The notes under the pieces are model-generated. The model was given only the letters and a program-made list of their open reading frames with translations. It was not told the origin of the DNA and did no database searches. From RH-AL1 sp965249685 (GTDB taxonomy: Bacteria > Pseudomonadota > Alphaproteobacteria > Rhizobiales > Beijerinckiaceae), in assembly GCA_965249685.1 (NCBI GenBank), contig CBDFMN010000003.1, forward strand, positions 434,001-498,000: a stretch of DNA of 64,000 nucleotides, read 5' to 3'. Made by a program: the position numbers and the translations under genes. Shown one piece after another: positions 49,893 through 58,853 of this stretch. Position 1 is the stretch's first letter, and the number at the start of each line of letters is the position of its first letter.

Positions 49893-50996
49893 TCAGCGGG
49901 TGACGACGGCGCGGTGGCTGCGTCGCCCCAGCTTCGTCAGTACCTCGTAGCCGATCGTGCCGGCGCGTTGCGCGAGGTCGTCGATGGTGATGCGGCCGCC
50001 CAGCAGCACGACATCGTCGCCGCGCGCGACAGACGGCGCATCGGTGACGTCGAGGACGATGAGGTCCATGGAAATGCGCCCGATGAAGGGACAGGTCGCA
50101 CCCTCGACGAGCGCTACGCCGCCGGTGGCTCCACCCGCGAGGCCGCCGGCGCCGCAGGGGATGCCGTCGGCATAGCCGGCGCTGATCGTCGCGAGGCGGC
50201 GCGGCGCGATCGCGGTCCAGCGCCCGTCATAACCGACGCTGTCGCCGGCGGCGATATCGCGAACCTGGAGGACCTTGGCGGTCATGCCGATGACCGCTCG
50301 CATCGGGTTCGCCCGGTCGGGCGTCGGGTTGCCGCCCAACAGGGCATAGCCCGGGCGCACCAAGTCGTAATGCGGACGCTGCTCGGCGAAGATACCGCTT
50401 GAATTGGCGAGCGAGGCCGGCACGTCGGGCCAGGCCGACCGCAGCCCGTCGAAGACCGCGACCTGCTCGCCGACCCTGGCCTCGTGCTCGGAACGCCCCG
50501 ACCAGACAAAATGGCTCATCACCAGGGCGATCTCGAGCGTTGCGCTGAGACCGCGCGCCTCCGCGATGTCGCCGGCCGGCAGCCCCAGCCGGTTCATGCC
50601 GCTGTCGACTTGCAGCGCGCAAGGCCCTGGGCTTGCCGCGGTTCGCCACTCCCCGATCTCGGCGAGGGATCCCAGCACCGGCCGTAGCCGCGCGGCCGCA
50701 TAGAGTGCGGCGGTGCCCGGCAGCAGGCCGTTGAGCACGTAGATGTTGGCCTCCAGCGCAACTGCGCGCAGCCGCCGGCCCTCGAAAAGATGGGCGACGA
50801 AGAAGGTCCTGCAGCCGGCTTCGAGCAGCGCGCGGGCGACGGCTTCGAGCCCCTGACCGTAAGCATCCGCCTTGACAACGGCGCCGCATTCCGCGCGGCC
50901 GGCCCGCGCCGCCAGGACGCACCAGTTGGCGACGAGAGCCGCGATATCGAGCGTGACCGTCGTCCCCGCCTCGCCGGCGGCTATGTCGGGGGTCAC
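49893..50996 (-). CDS. alr: Alanine racemase
   Basis: This PLP enzyme interconverts L- and D-alanine for peptidoglycan. The PLP lysine is in GAVVKADAYGQG near residue 42, and the second catalytic residue is the Tyr in ISAGYADGIP; RISMDLIVLDVT is also conserved. The 367-residue length is normal. It starts 10 bp after dnaB ends, so it is probably co-transcribed with it. One alr copy is visible; catabolic DadX-type function is not excluded. Confidence 0.94.
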   Translation of the reverse strand: MTPDIAAGEAGTTVTLDIAALVANWCVLAARAGRAECGAVVKADAYGQGLEAVARALLEAGCRTFFVAHLFEGRRLRAVALEANIYVLNGLLPGTAALYAAARLRPVLGSLAEIGEWRTAASPGPCALQVDSGMNRLGLPAGDIAEARGLSATLEIALVMSHFVWSGRSEHEARVGEQVAVFDGLRSAWPDVPASLANSSGIFAEQRPHYDLVRPGYALLGGNPTPDRANPMRAVIGMTAKVLQVRDIAAGDSVGYDGRWTAIAPRRLATISAGYADGIPCGAGGLAGGATGGVALVEGATCPFIGRISMDLIVLDVTDAPSVARGDDVVLLGGRITIDDLAQRAGTIGYEVLTKLGRRSHRAVVTR

Positions 50997-51006
50997 CTGC
51001 GTGCCC

Positions 51007-52515
51007 TCAATGATGCTCAGGCAGGTGGTCCTCGCGCGCTAGGTTGGAGAAACGCGTCATCTCCGCCTCGAAGGCGAGTTCCACCGTGCCCGTCGGGCCG
51101 TGGCGCTGCTTGCCGATGATGACCTCGGCCTTCCCGTGCACCCGCTCCATGTCGGACACCCAGGCGAGGTGTTCCTCGCTGCCTTCACGCGGCTGCTTGT
51201 TCTTGAGGTAATATTCCTCGCGGTAGACGAACATGACGACGTCCGCGTCCTGCTCGATCGAGCCGGATTCGCGCAGGTCCGAAAGTTGGGGGCGCTTGTC
51301 GTCGCGCGATTCGACCTGACGCGAGAGCTGCGACAGCGCGACCACCGGAACCGCCAGCTCCTTGGCCAGCGCCTTCAGGCCGGTGGTGATCTCGGTGAGC
51401 TCCTGGACGCGGTTCTCGCCTTTCGACTTCGAGCCCGAGAGGAGCTGGAGGTAGTCGACGACGAGCAAGTCGAGCCCGCGCTGCCGCTTGAGCCGGCGCG
51501 CGCGCGCCACGAGTTGAGCGATCGAGATGCCGCCGGTCTGGTCGATGTAGAAGGGAATCGACTGCATGTCGCGCGCGGCCTCGGCGATGCGATGGAATTC
51601 CTGCTCGGTGATGTCGCCGCGGCGGATCTTGTAGGACGCGACGCCCGACTGCTCCGCGATCACGCGGGTCGCGAGCTGCTCGCACGACATTTCCAGCGAG
51701 AAGAAGCCGACGATCCCACCGTTGATCGTTTCGGGCGAGCCGTCCGGCTTGGTGCGGAATTCGTAGGCCTTGGCGATGTTGAAGGCGATGTTGGTGGCGA
51801 GCGCCGTCTTGCCCATGCCGGGGCGACCGGCGACGATGACGAGGTCGGAGGCCTGCAATCCGCCGAGCTGACGGTCGAGGTCGGTCATGCCGGTGGAGAC
51901 GCCCGATAGGTTGCCGTCGCGCTCGAACGCTTTTGCCGCCATGTCGACGGCGGTCGTCAGCGCGTCGGAGAAGCGTTGGAAGCCGCCGTCGTAGCGGCCC
52001 GATTCGGCGATCGCGTAGAGCTTGCGCTCGGCTTCCTCGATCTGGTCGCGCGGGCTGAGCTCGACGGGCGCGTCGTAGGCGCTGTTGACCACGTCCTCGC
52101 CGATGAGGATCAGGTCGCGGCGGATCGCGAGATCGTAAACGGTGCGGCCGTAATCCTCGGCGTTGATGATGGCGGTCGCCTCCGCCGCCAGCCGCGCGAG
52201 ATATTGCGGGATGGTGATGCCGCCGAGGTCGTGATCGCCGAGAAAGGTCTTCAGCGTGATCGGCGTCGCCACCTTGCCGGCGCGGATGAGTTGGGAGGCG
52301 ATGTCGAAGACGCGCCGGTGCAGCTCCTCGGAGAAATGGTCCGGTTTGAGGAAATCCGAGACGCGGTCGTACGCGTCGTTGTTGATGAGGATGGCGCCGA
52401 GCAGCGCCTGCTCCGCCTCGATGTTATGGGGCGCGACGCGGAAACCCGCATCCTTGCCGCTCGATTGGCGGGCCGCAGGCGACAACCGTTCGCCCGCATA
52501 GTCGATCACGCTCAT
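51007..52515 (-). CDS. dnaB: Replicative DNA helicase
   Basis: DnaB is the hexameric 5'-3' helicase at the replication fork. The N-terminal domain begins APHNIEAEQALLGAILINND. The RecA-type domain has Walker A GRPGMGKTALATNIAFN and Walker B LLVVDYLQLLSG, with ALSQLSRQVESRDDKRP after it. Length of 502 residues and absence of an intein or phage neighbours point to the chromosomal replicative copy. It lies between the PanE-like gene and alr in the ribosomal-protein neighbourhood typical of Rhizobiales. Confidence 0.96.
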   Translation of the reverse strand: MSVIDYAGERLSPAARQSSGKDAGFRVAPHNIEAEQALLGAILINNDAYDRVSDFLKPDHFSEELHRRVFDIASQLIRAGKVATPITLKTFLGDHDLGGITIPQYLARLAAEATAIINAEDYGRTVYDLAIRRDLILIGEDVVNSAYDAPVELSPRDQIEEAERKLYAIAESGRYDGGFQRFSDALTTAVDMAAKAFERDGNLSGVSTGMTDLDRQLGGLQASDLVIVAGRPGMGKTALATNIAFNIAKAYEFRTKPDGSPETINGGIVGFFSLEMSCEQLATRVIAEQSGVASYKIRRGDITEQEFHRIAEAARDMQSIPFYIDQTGGISIAQLVARARRLKRQRGLDLLVVDYLQLLSGSKSKGENRVQELTEITTGLKALAKELAVPVVALSQLSRQVESRDDKRPQLSDLRESGSIEQDADVVMFVYREEYYLKNKQPREGSEEHLAWVSDMERVHGKAEVIIGKQRHGPTGTVELAFEAEMTRFSNLAREDHLPEHH

Positions 52516-52655
52516 GTCGAGGCCTGGTTACGAGGGACGGGGGCATCGTTTCCGCCGATCCGCCGTCGTTTGTCGCACGGACGCGACGGCGGAAACGAGT
52601 CGAAAGTTTTCGCGCGGCACCGTGGCTCGCCATCCCGAGGCGCGGGACCAGCGAG

Positions 52656-53558
52656 CTAGGAAGGCCTCATTGCCTCGATGTCGGAGACGGCAAAGGCCCG
52701 TTGGGTGAGCGGCGCCGCCGCCGCCACCATGACGTCGATCAAGGCACAGCATTCGACTTCGCCCGACGCCAGCAACACGCGAAACGACCGGATGCGCGAG
52801 AGGAACCAGAGCACCGCCGCCACGATCCAAGCGGGGCTGCCGTCGATCCGCCTCTTCGCCTTTGGATAGATCTCGAATCCGAGCCCTTTGACGAGCATGA
52901 AGCTCGCGTGGAGACCGCGCGCCAGCACGCGCGCCTCACCCCAGGATGCGCCGCCGCCGCGCCGTTCGCCGGCCACCGACACGCTTTCGAACGCGACGCA
53001 AAGCGGCACGTGACAGCGAAGCCAGAGGGGCATGTCGCGTTCGAAAGCCGCGGGCAACCCCGCGCCGCTGAAGACCTCAACCCAGCGTTGCCGGCCCATG
53101 ATGGTCTTCTGGCCGGCGGCGCCGATGGTGGCCTTGAGCCTGCCGTCGGCCGTCAACGTCGCTTGCACGAACGGCATGCCGAAGGAGCACCGCTCGACCC
53201 CCACCGCCTCCTGGAGCCGCTGCGGATCGAACGTGTTGGACATGAACTGAATGCATCGGGCCTTGCATCGCCGCAGAGCGGGCAACGCCGTCTCCACCTG
53301 GTGCGCCATGAGCGTGACGATCACCAGGTCGTAGGGCACGTCCTCGTCGAGCGCTTCCGTGATCCCGACGCTCGCCCGTTCGCCCTTGACGTTAACGATC
53401 GCGTTGTCGCGTTCGATCTGCCGAAGCCGGACGGAGCCTGGCCGCGCGATCATTGTGACGTCGTGATACCCGGTCCTGGCCAGTTGAAAAGCGAAGGCGC
53501 TGCCGATCCTGCCGGCGCCGAAGACCGCGATCCGAAGCGACTGAGAGGGTTCGAGCAT
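52656..53558 (-). CDS. Ketopantoate reductase-like protein, atypical
   Basis: The 300-residue protein has the PanE/ApbA Rossmann N-terminus (LRIAVFGAGRIGSAFAFQLA) and a helical C-terminal domain. In the catalytic region the usual W-x-K-L-x2-N pattern reads W179-L-R181-C-H-V-P185, so the catalytic Lys and the conserved Asn are replaced. It is therefore unlikely to be a standard 2-dehydropantoate 2-reductase. It stands between rplI and dnaB on the same strand, with 130-140 bp gaps on each side, and appears to be an insertion into the usual rplI-dnaB order. Confidence 0.75.
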   Translation of the reverse strand: MLEPSQSLRIAVFGAGRIGSAFAFQLARTGYHDVTMIARPGSVRLRQIERDNAIVNVKGERASVGITEALDEDVPYDLVIVTLMAHQVETALPALRRCKARCIQFMSNTFDPQRLQEAVGVERCSFGMPFVQATLTADGRLKATIGAAGQKTIMGRQRWVEVFSGAGLPAAFERDMPLWLRCHVPLCVAFESVSVAGERRGGGASWGEARVLARGLHASFMLVKGLGFEIYPKAKRRIDGSPAWIVAAVLWFLSRIRSFRVLLASGEVECCALIDVMVAAAAPLTQRAFAVSDIEAMRPS

Positions 53559-53691
53559 GAATGTCCTAACCTCTCAGCCCATTTCCGAGGGTAACCCTCG
53601 TGACCACGTCGGACAGGAGCCCGATCATGCCGCAGGCGGACGCCACGTCCGCCTGCCGGCTTGGGACCACTCGTGATGTCCAAACCGCTTG

Positions 53692-54261
53692 TTAGCGGTC
53701 GCCGAGGCTGCCATCGGCGGCGGCCAGCGCGGCACCGACCTCGAGGCCGAGGTCGTCCATCGAGGTCTCCTCGATGACGTTGATCGCCTCGCCCTTGGCC
53801 TGACGCTCGGCCTCCTGCTCGGAGCGCGCGACGTTGATGACGATCTTCGCCTCGACTTCCGGATGGAGCTGGATCGGCAGCGTGTGCAGCCCGAGGCTCT
53901 TGATCGGCGCCGTCATCACCACCTGATTGCGGTGAGCGGAGAAGCCGCCGGCGGTGACCGCCTCGGCGACGTCGCGCGTCGAGACGGAGCCGTAGAGCTG
54001 GCCGGTCTCACCCGCCTGGCGGATGATGACGAAGCTCTGCCCGTCGAGCTTCTCGGCCACGCCCGAGGCCTCGGTGCGCTGCTGCAGGTTGCGCGCCTCG
54101 AGTTGCGCCTTCTGGCCCTCGAACTTCTTCTTGTTGGCTTCGGTCGCGCGCAGCGCCTTACCGCCCGGCAGCAGGAAGTTGCGGGCGTAGCCGTCCTTGA
54201 CGCGGACTTTTTCGCCCATCTGGCCGAGCTTGGCGACGCGTTCGAGGAGAATGACTTCCAT
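53692..54261 (-). CDS. rplI: 50S ribosomal protein L9
   Basis: L9 binds 23S rRNA through two globular domains joined by a long helix. The N-terminal signature MEVILLERVAKLGQMGEKVRV and VKDGYARNFLLPGGKAL are present. The central helix and C-terminal domain (QLYGSVSTRDVAEAV) follow, then a 25-residue acidic tail usual in Rhizobiales. Start at 54261 is set by this N-terminus. It is the last ribosomal gene of the rpsF-rpsR-DUF2232-rplI operon, 25 bp after DUF2232. Confidence 0.96.
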   Translation of the reverse strand: MEVILLERVAKLGQMGEKVRVKDGYARNFLLPGGKALRATEANKKKFEGQKAQLEARNLQQRTEASGVAEKLDGQSFVIIRQAGETGQLYGSVSTRDVAEAVTAGGFSAHRNQVVMTAPIKSLGLHTLPIQLHPEVEAKIVINVARSEQEAERQAKGEAINVIEETSMDDLGLEVGAALAAADGSLGDR

Positions 54262-54286
54262 GGGTTCGATCCTTTTGCGGAGAGGT

Positions 54287-55321
54287 TTAGGGTTTATCGG
54301 AGGCCGGGCGGGGCCGGTCGCGGAAGGAGAAGCCGGCGTCGCAGAGTCCGACGACGGCATAGACGGCGATCAGCCAGGGCATGAGCATCGCTAGGCTGAG
54401 GTAGACGATAATGAGCAGCGGCAAGCGGTAGCTCTTGCCGCGCGTCACGTCGTGGAGGACGGCCAAGCCCTGCGCGGCGAAGGCCATGATCAGGGCGCCG
54501 CTGAGCGCGAGGCCGACGAGGCCGGCGATGCCGCCCGCCAAGCAGAGGCCGAGCGAGGCCGCGAGCACCAGCGCAAGCGGCTTTGGCACGCGAAGGCTGC
54601 GCGGCAGGTCGGGCCACGGGGCGCGGAGATAGCCCGACGCCAAGGTGATCCGCGCCGCCGCCCAAATATTGAATCCGAGCAGGACGAGCGAGGCGGCGGC
54701 GAGGACCGGGAGCTGCGCGTAAGCCATCGCGACTGCGACCTGGCGCGTGGTGATGCCGCTCGGCAGTTGGCGGCTCGCGGAGAACAGGCTCTGGACGTAG
54801 GGCTCGATGCGCTGGCTCATCATCGTCACCGTCGCATCGACGCCGCCGTGCCCGGCGATGACGACGCCAAAATCGAGCGCCACGCCGATGACGGCGAAGC
54901 CCACGGCCGAGGCAAGGATCAACCCGAGCTTGCGCTGGTCAGCCAAGGGAACGGAGGGCGCCACCAGCTGGGTCGAGGCCGTGAGGCGGGCTAGCCACCA
55001 GGCCGGAAGGCCGAGGCTTAGGGCATAGATCAGGACGTCGAGCCCTCCGGCGCCGGCTTGGTCCAGGCGGAGAAGGAGGCCACCGCCCTGGCGGGCATCG
55101 AAGAGCCCGACGGTCAAGGCGCCGACCGCGGCCGCCAGCAGCCCCGGCAGCGAGCCGAACGACAGCGATGCCAGCATGACCGGCATCGGGGAGATGCAGC
55201 CCATGGCGAGCGCGAGCGAGGTCTTCTGCACCGTCAGCATCGAAAGCAGCGCCGAGCCGAAACCACCGCCGATGGCGGCGGCCAACGCGAGGCCGGAGAT
55301 CTTCACGTTGATGCGCCGCAT
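54287..55321 (-). CDS. DUF2232 integral membrane protein
   Basis: This 344-residue protein has about eight to nine hydrophobic helices and DUF2232 (YybS-like) character, including ISPMPVMLASLSFGSLPGLL in the second helix region. I associate the position between rpsR and rplI with Rhizobiales, but its function is unknown. It follows rpsR by 153 bp and precedes rplI by 25 bp, so it should be expressed with the ribosomal proteins. Confidence 0.9.
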   Translation of the reverse strand: MRRINVKISGLALAAAIGGGFGSALLSMLTVQKTSLALAMGCISPMPVMLASLSFGSLPGLLAAAVGALTVGLFDARQGGGLLLRLDQAGAGGLDVLIYALSLGLPAWWLARLTASTQLVAPSVPLADQRKLGLILASAVGFAVIGVALDFGVVIAGHGGVDATVTMMSQRIEPYVQSLFSASRQLPSGITTRQVAVAMAYAQLPVLAAASLVLLGFNIWAAARITLASGYLRAPWPDLPRSLRVPKPLALVLAASLGLCLAGGIAGLVGLALSGALIMAFAAQGLAVLHDVTRGKSYRLPLLIIVYLSLAMLMPWLIAVYAVVGLCDAGFSFRDRPRPASDKP

Positions 55322-55474
55322 GGCTTCGCTGTCCCGCGCCTGAGCCGGTTAGAGGAGGGTCGCGGACCGGCCGCGCCAACCTCAGCTTGAAGAAGGTGGC
55401 GGATCCCCTCCAAAGGTTCGGAGCCGCCGCCGCCGCCGCCGGGACGCTGGTGCGCCACCGGCGTGTTCGAGAGC

Positions 55475-55720
55475 CTAGCGGATCACGTAGGGGAGCAGGC
55501 CGAGGAAACGGGCGCGCTTGATCGCCTGGGCGAGTTCGCGCTGCTTCTTGGCCGAGACGGCGGTGATGCGCGAGGGCACGATCTTGCCGCGCTCGGAGAT
55601 GTAGCGGGAGAGGAGCCGCGTGTCCTTATAGTCGATCTTCGGCGCGCTCGGGCCGGAGAAAGGGCAGGTCTTGCGACGGCGGAAGAAGGGGCGGCGGGCG
55701 CCAGCCGTGGTGGTGGCCAT
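55475..55720 (-). CDS. rpsR: 30S ribosomal protein S18
   Basis: S18 pairs with S6 on the platform of the small subunit. The 81-residue product shows FFRRRKTCPFSGPSAPKIDY and KIVPSRITAVSAKKQRELAQ, both diagnostic. Only one Cys remains, so it is not a multi-cysteine zinc-type S18. Its ATG overlaps the rpsF stop by one base, giving tight coupling and equal output. Confidence 0.97.
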   Translation of the reverse strand: MATTTAGARRPFFRRRKTCPFSGPSAPKIDYKDTRLLSRYISERGKIVPSRITAVSAKKQRELAQAIKRARFLGLLPYVIR

Positions 55721-56160
55721 CAGACGGCTCCCTCTTCGATAGCGGCGGGGGCTGCCTCATCGCGGGGGCGGCGCGGCGGACGGTCGCCGCGCGGTCCGCG
55801 CGGTCCCCGGTCGCCCCGGTCACCCCGATCGTCGTCCTCGCGCTTGCGCATCATCGCGGAAGGGCCGGCCTCGTGCTCGTCCATCCGGATGGTGATGAAG
55901 CGCAGCACATCCTCGTTGATGCCCATCTGTCGCTCCATCTCGGTGATGGCGGCGGGCGGCGCATCGATGTTGAGAAGGGAAAAATGCGCTTTGCGGTTCT
56001 TCTTGATACGGTAGGCGAGGGACTTGACGCCCCAGTATTCGATCTTTTCGAACTTACCGCCGAGACCTTCGACGATCTGCTTGTAGGATTCGGTCAAGGT
56101 TTCCACCTGTTGTGCGGAAACGTCCTGACGCGCCATATAGACGTGCTCGTAGAGAGCCAT
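55720..56160 (-). CDS. rpsF: 30S ribosomal protein S6
   Basis: S6 has a ferredoxin-like fold and binds S18. The conserved core is residues 1-95 (MALYEHVYMARQDVSAQQVE, then WGVKSLAYRIKKNRKAHF). A 50-residue tail rich in Arg, Gly, Asp and Pro follows, as often in alphaproteobacteria. Start at 56160 matches the family; upstream in-frame sequence is the leader. It heads the operon, and a promoter plus a candidate leader hairpin lie upstream. Confidence 0.97.
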   Translation of the reverse strand: MALYEHVYMARQDVSAQQVETLTESYKQIVEGLGGKFEKIEYWGVKSLAYRIKKNRKAHFSLLNIDAPPAAITEMERQMGINEDVLRFITIRMDEHEAGPSAMMRKREDDDRGDRGDRGPRGPRGDRPPRRPRDEAAPAAIEEGAV

Positions 56161-56205
56161 GAGCGTGCCTTTCTGATCAACCATACGCTCCGGCGCGAAG
56201 CCCTC

Positions 56206-56224
56206 CGAGCCCCGGAAAGGCTCG
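56206..56224 (-). promoter_or_regulatory. Candidate S6:S18 leader hairpin in the rpsF 5' UTR
   Basis: In the transcript, CGAGCC and GGCUCG form a 6-bp stem around a 7-base loop UUUCCGG containing CCG. It lies about 45 bases before the rpsF start in a leader of roughly 180 bases. S6:S18 complexes are known to bind CCG-bearing leader hairpins for autogenous control, so this is a reasonable candidate. Confidence 0.4.
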
Positions 56225-56344
56225 ACGAGATACCACGAAGGCGGAGACACGGGACGCCGGCCTCAAACTTCTCAAACGATGAAAAGAGAGAGAGCCTGCC
56301 CGCGAGCGGGCCGTCCGTTCAGCCCCCGGCCGAAACGAGCCGCG

Positions 56345-56373
56345 GTTATACAGGCATTTGCGCGCGAGGCAAG
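56345..56373 (-). promoter_or_regulatory. Promoter of the rpsF-rpsR-DUF2232-rplI operon
   Basis: On the minus strand CTTGCC (56368-56373) and TATAAC (56345-56350) are separated by 17 bases, a good housekeeping sigma-factor match for alphaproteobacteria. Transcription would start near 56338, giving a leader of about 178 bases. Confidence 0.6.
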
Positions 56374-56494
56374 ACGCGGATCGCCGCTCCACACGGTCAG
56401 GTGAACCGCGCGCTGCTGCGATGTCGCGCATGGTCTTTGAATTCGCGAAACACGGGTGTTCTAACCCGCGCGCCGAAGTGCAAAGGATCGATTG

Positions 56495-57796
56495 GTGACA
56501 CAGACCCAGAGACCGGAGCCGACACCCGTGGGGGGTACTCCCGCCGCCGTTGCGGAATCCCTCGCCCTGGCAGGCGCGCCTGACCTGTTCCTGCGCGCCC
56601 GAACCCCGGAGTTCCGGCGGGTGGCGGCGGCGCTCGTTGCCGCGGGATTCTCGACTTACGCGCTGCTCTATTGCCTGCAGCCGCTGCTACCGGTCTTCTC
56701 GTCCGACTTCGGCGTCTCGCCGAGCCAGTCGAGCCTCTCGCTATCCCTCACCACCGTGGCGCTGGCGCTGGCCATGCTCTTTGCCGGCCGACTCTCGGAC
56801 GTGCGCGGCCGCAAGGGGTTGATGGCCGGCTCCCTCTTCGCCGTCGGCCTTCTCACGGTCGTCGCCGCCTTCGCGCCGAACTGGCCGACGCTCCTCGCCG
56901 TACGCGCTGCAACAGGCGTCGCCATGGCCGGCATGCCGGCCGTCGCCATGGCCTACCTCGCGGAGGAGGTGCACCCGCGCGACCTCGGCATTGCCATGGG
57001 TATCTACATCGCCGGCAACGCCTACGGCGGGATGGCGGGGCGCGTGCTCACGGGCGCGCTCGTCGACGTGAGCGGGTCGTGGCGCGTCACGCTCGGCTTC
57101 ATCGGCCTACTCGGGCTCGCGGCGGCGGCGCTTTTCGTCGCCCTGCTGCCACCCTCCCGCCGCTTCGTGCCGGAACAGGGGCTGTCGCTAGCCCATCTCA
57201 CGCGGGCCTTCGCCCTGCACGCCCGCGACCCCGGTCTGGTCGCGCTGTTCGGCGTCGGCTTCCTCATCATGGGGGCGCTGGTCGCTACCTACAATTACCT
57301 CAGCTATCGCCTGCTCGAGCCACCGTTCGGCCTGTCTCAAGCCGTGTCGGGCCTCGTCTTCCTCGCCTACCTCCTGGGTGGACCGGCCTCCGCCTGGTTC
57401 GGCCGTCTCGGCGGACGCCTGGGGCGGGCGCGGATGATCGGCGCGGCGCTCGGCCTGATGCTCGTCGGCGTGCTGCTGACGGCGACGAGCGACCTGAGCC
57501 TGACGATCATCGGCGTCACCGCCCTCACCTGCGGGTTCTTCGGGGCTCATTCCATCGCCAGCGGCTGGGTGAGCCGCCGCGCGAGCGTCGCGCGGGCGCA
57601 GGCGGCCTCGCTTTACCTCTTCGCCTATTACGTCGGGTCGAGCCTATTCGGCTCGTTGGGCGGCCTGTTCTGGTCGCGCTTCCGCTGGCCGGGCATCATG
57701 AGCCTGGTCGCCGTACTGATCCTCGTCGGCTTCGGCTTGGCGTGGGCCCTGCACCGTCTGGAAAGCCGCGAGGCGGTGGCGCGCGGGGCGCCTTGA
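56495..57796 (+). CDS. MFS transporter, YnfM/AraJ-like
   Basis: This 433-residue inner-membrane transporter has 12 predicted helices. Motif A reads FAGRLSDVRGRKGLMAGSLF between helices 2 and 3, and motif C-like GNAYGGMAGRVLTGALVD follows. The first 40 residues are polar. GTG at 56495 follows AAGGAT and is preferred; a TTG one codon earlier is also in frame. It is divergent from the rpsF operon. Substrate is unknown; the subfamily includes sugar and drug exporters. Confidence 0.88.
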   Translation: MTQTQRPEPTPVGGTPAAVAESLALAGAPDLFLRARTPEFRRVAAALVAAGFSTYALLYCLQPLLPVFSSDFGVSPSQSSLSLSLTTVALALAMLFAGRLSDVRGRKGLMAGSLFAVGLLTVVAAFAPNWPTLLAVRAATGVAMAGMPAVAMAYLAEEVHPRDLGIAMGIYIAGNAYGGMAGRVLTGALVDVSGSWRVTLGFIGLLGLAAAALFVALLPPSRRFVPEQGLSLAHLTRAFALHARDPGLVALFGVGFLIMGALVATYNYLSYRLLEPPFGLSQAVSGLVFLAYLLGGPASAWFGRLGGRLGRARMIGAALGLMLVGVLLTATSDLSLTIIGVTALTCGFFGAHSIASGWVSRRASVARAQAASLYLFAYYVGSSLFGSLGGLFWSRFRWPGIMSLVAVLILVGFGLAWALHRLESREAVARGAP

Positions 57797-57838
57797 CGGG
57801 AGACGATCGACCGCCTCGCTTGACTTGCCACGGCCGCG

Positions 57839-58831
57839 ATGCGAACCCGCCCCCATGATAACGAGCGAAACAAGTCTTTGAGCCCGGCAACGGCGCTGGT
57901 CTTTCCCGGCCAGGGATCACAGGCGATCGGTATGGGCAAGGCGCTGGCCGAAGCGTTCCCCGCCGCCCGCGCCGTGTTCGACGAGGTCGACGAGGCGCTG
58001 GGCGAGAAGCTCTCGACCCTGATGTTCGAGGGGGTGGAGCGCGACCTCACCCTGACCGCCAACGCGCAGCCCGCGCTGATGGCGGTGAGCCTTGCTGTCG
58101 TCGCCGTGTTGAAGAGCGAGGCCGGGTTCGACGTCGCGCGCGACGCCGCCTATGTCGCCGGTCACTCGCTTGGGGAATATTCCGCGCTGGCCGCCGCCGG
58201 CTCGCTCAGCATCGCTTCGACCGCGCGGCTGCTGCGGCTGCGTGGCCAGGCGATGCAGGCGGCCGTACCCGTGGGGCAGGGCGCGATGGCTGCCTTCCTC
58301 GGTGTCGAGGCCGACGTCGCCGCCGCGATCGCGGCGGAGGCGAGCGGCGTGGGCGTGTGCGACGTCGCCAACGATAATGGCGGCGGCCAGGTCGTCGTCT
58401 CCGGCGCCGTGGCGGCCGTCGAGAAGGCCATGGCCGTCGCCATGGACCGCGGGATCAAGCGCGCCATCCTCCTGCCCGTGTCCGCTCCGTTCCATTGCTC
58501 GCTGATGCAGCCGGCCGCCGACGCGATGGCATCGGCTCTGGCCAATACCACGTTCGCGCCGCCCGTCGTGCCGGTCGTCGCCAACGTGCTGGGGGCGCCG
58601 ACCGTCGATCCCGCCGAAATACGCCGGCTGCTGGTGCGCCAGGTGACGGCGACGGTGCGCTGGCGCGAAACCGTCCTCTTCATGGCGGGCGAGGGCGTGA
58701 CGCTCTTCGTCGAATGCGGGGCGGGCAAGGTCCTGTCGGGCTTGGTCAAGCGCATCGCCGAGGGCGCGGCTGGGATGCCCGTCGGCACCCCAGCCGACGT
58801 CGATCTGTTCAAAACGCGGGTCGCGCGCTGA
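57839..58831 (+). CDS. fabD: Malonyl-CoA:ACP transacylase
   Basis: FabD loads malonyl groups onto acyl carrier protein. The core shows ALVFPGQGSQAIGMGKALA, the nucleophile Ser in AGHSLGEYSALAA, and the catalytic His in VSAPFHCSLMQ. The ATG at 57839 adds a 14-residue polar lead; a TTG at 57878 would give a more usual short N-terminus, so the start is uncertain. The gene is first of fabD-fabG-acpP-fabF, with fabG 22 bp downstream. Confidence 0.95.
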   Translation: MRTRPHDNERNKSLSPATALVFPGQGSQAIGMGKALAEAFPAARAVFDEVDEALGEKLSTLMFEGVERDLTLTANAQPALMAVSLAVVAVLKSEAGFDVARDAAYVAGHSLGEYSALAAAGSLSIASTARLLRLRGQAMQAAVPVGQGAMAAFLGVEADVAAAIAAEASGVGVCDVANDNGGGQVVVSGAVAAVEKAMAVAMDRGIKRAILLPVSAPFHCSLMQPAADAMASALANTTFAPPVVPVVANVLGAPTVDPAEIRRLLVRQVTATVRWRETVLFMAGEGVTLFVECGAGKVLSGLVKRIAEGAAGMPVGTPADVDLFKTRVAR

Positions 58832-58853
58832 CGCGCGGCGCAAGAGGCCTCTC

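Noticed and set aside
51007..52515. dnaB as a sign of a prophage or plasmid origin
   Set aside because: It sits in the standard chromosomal order with alr, radA and the S6/S18/L9 genes, and no phage genes are nearby.
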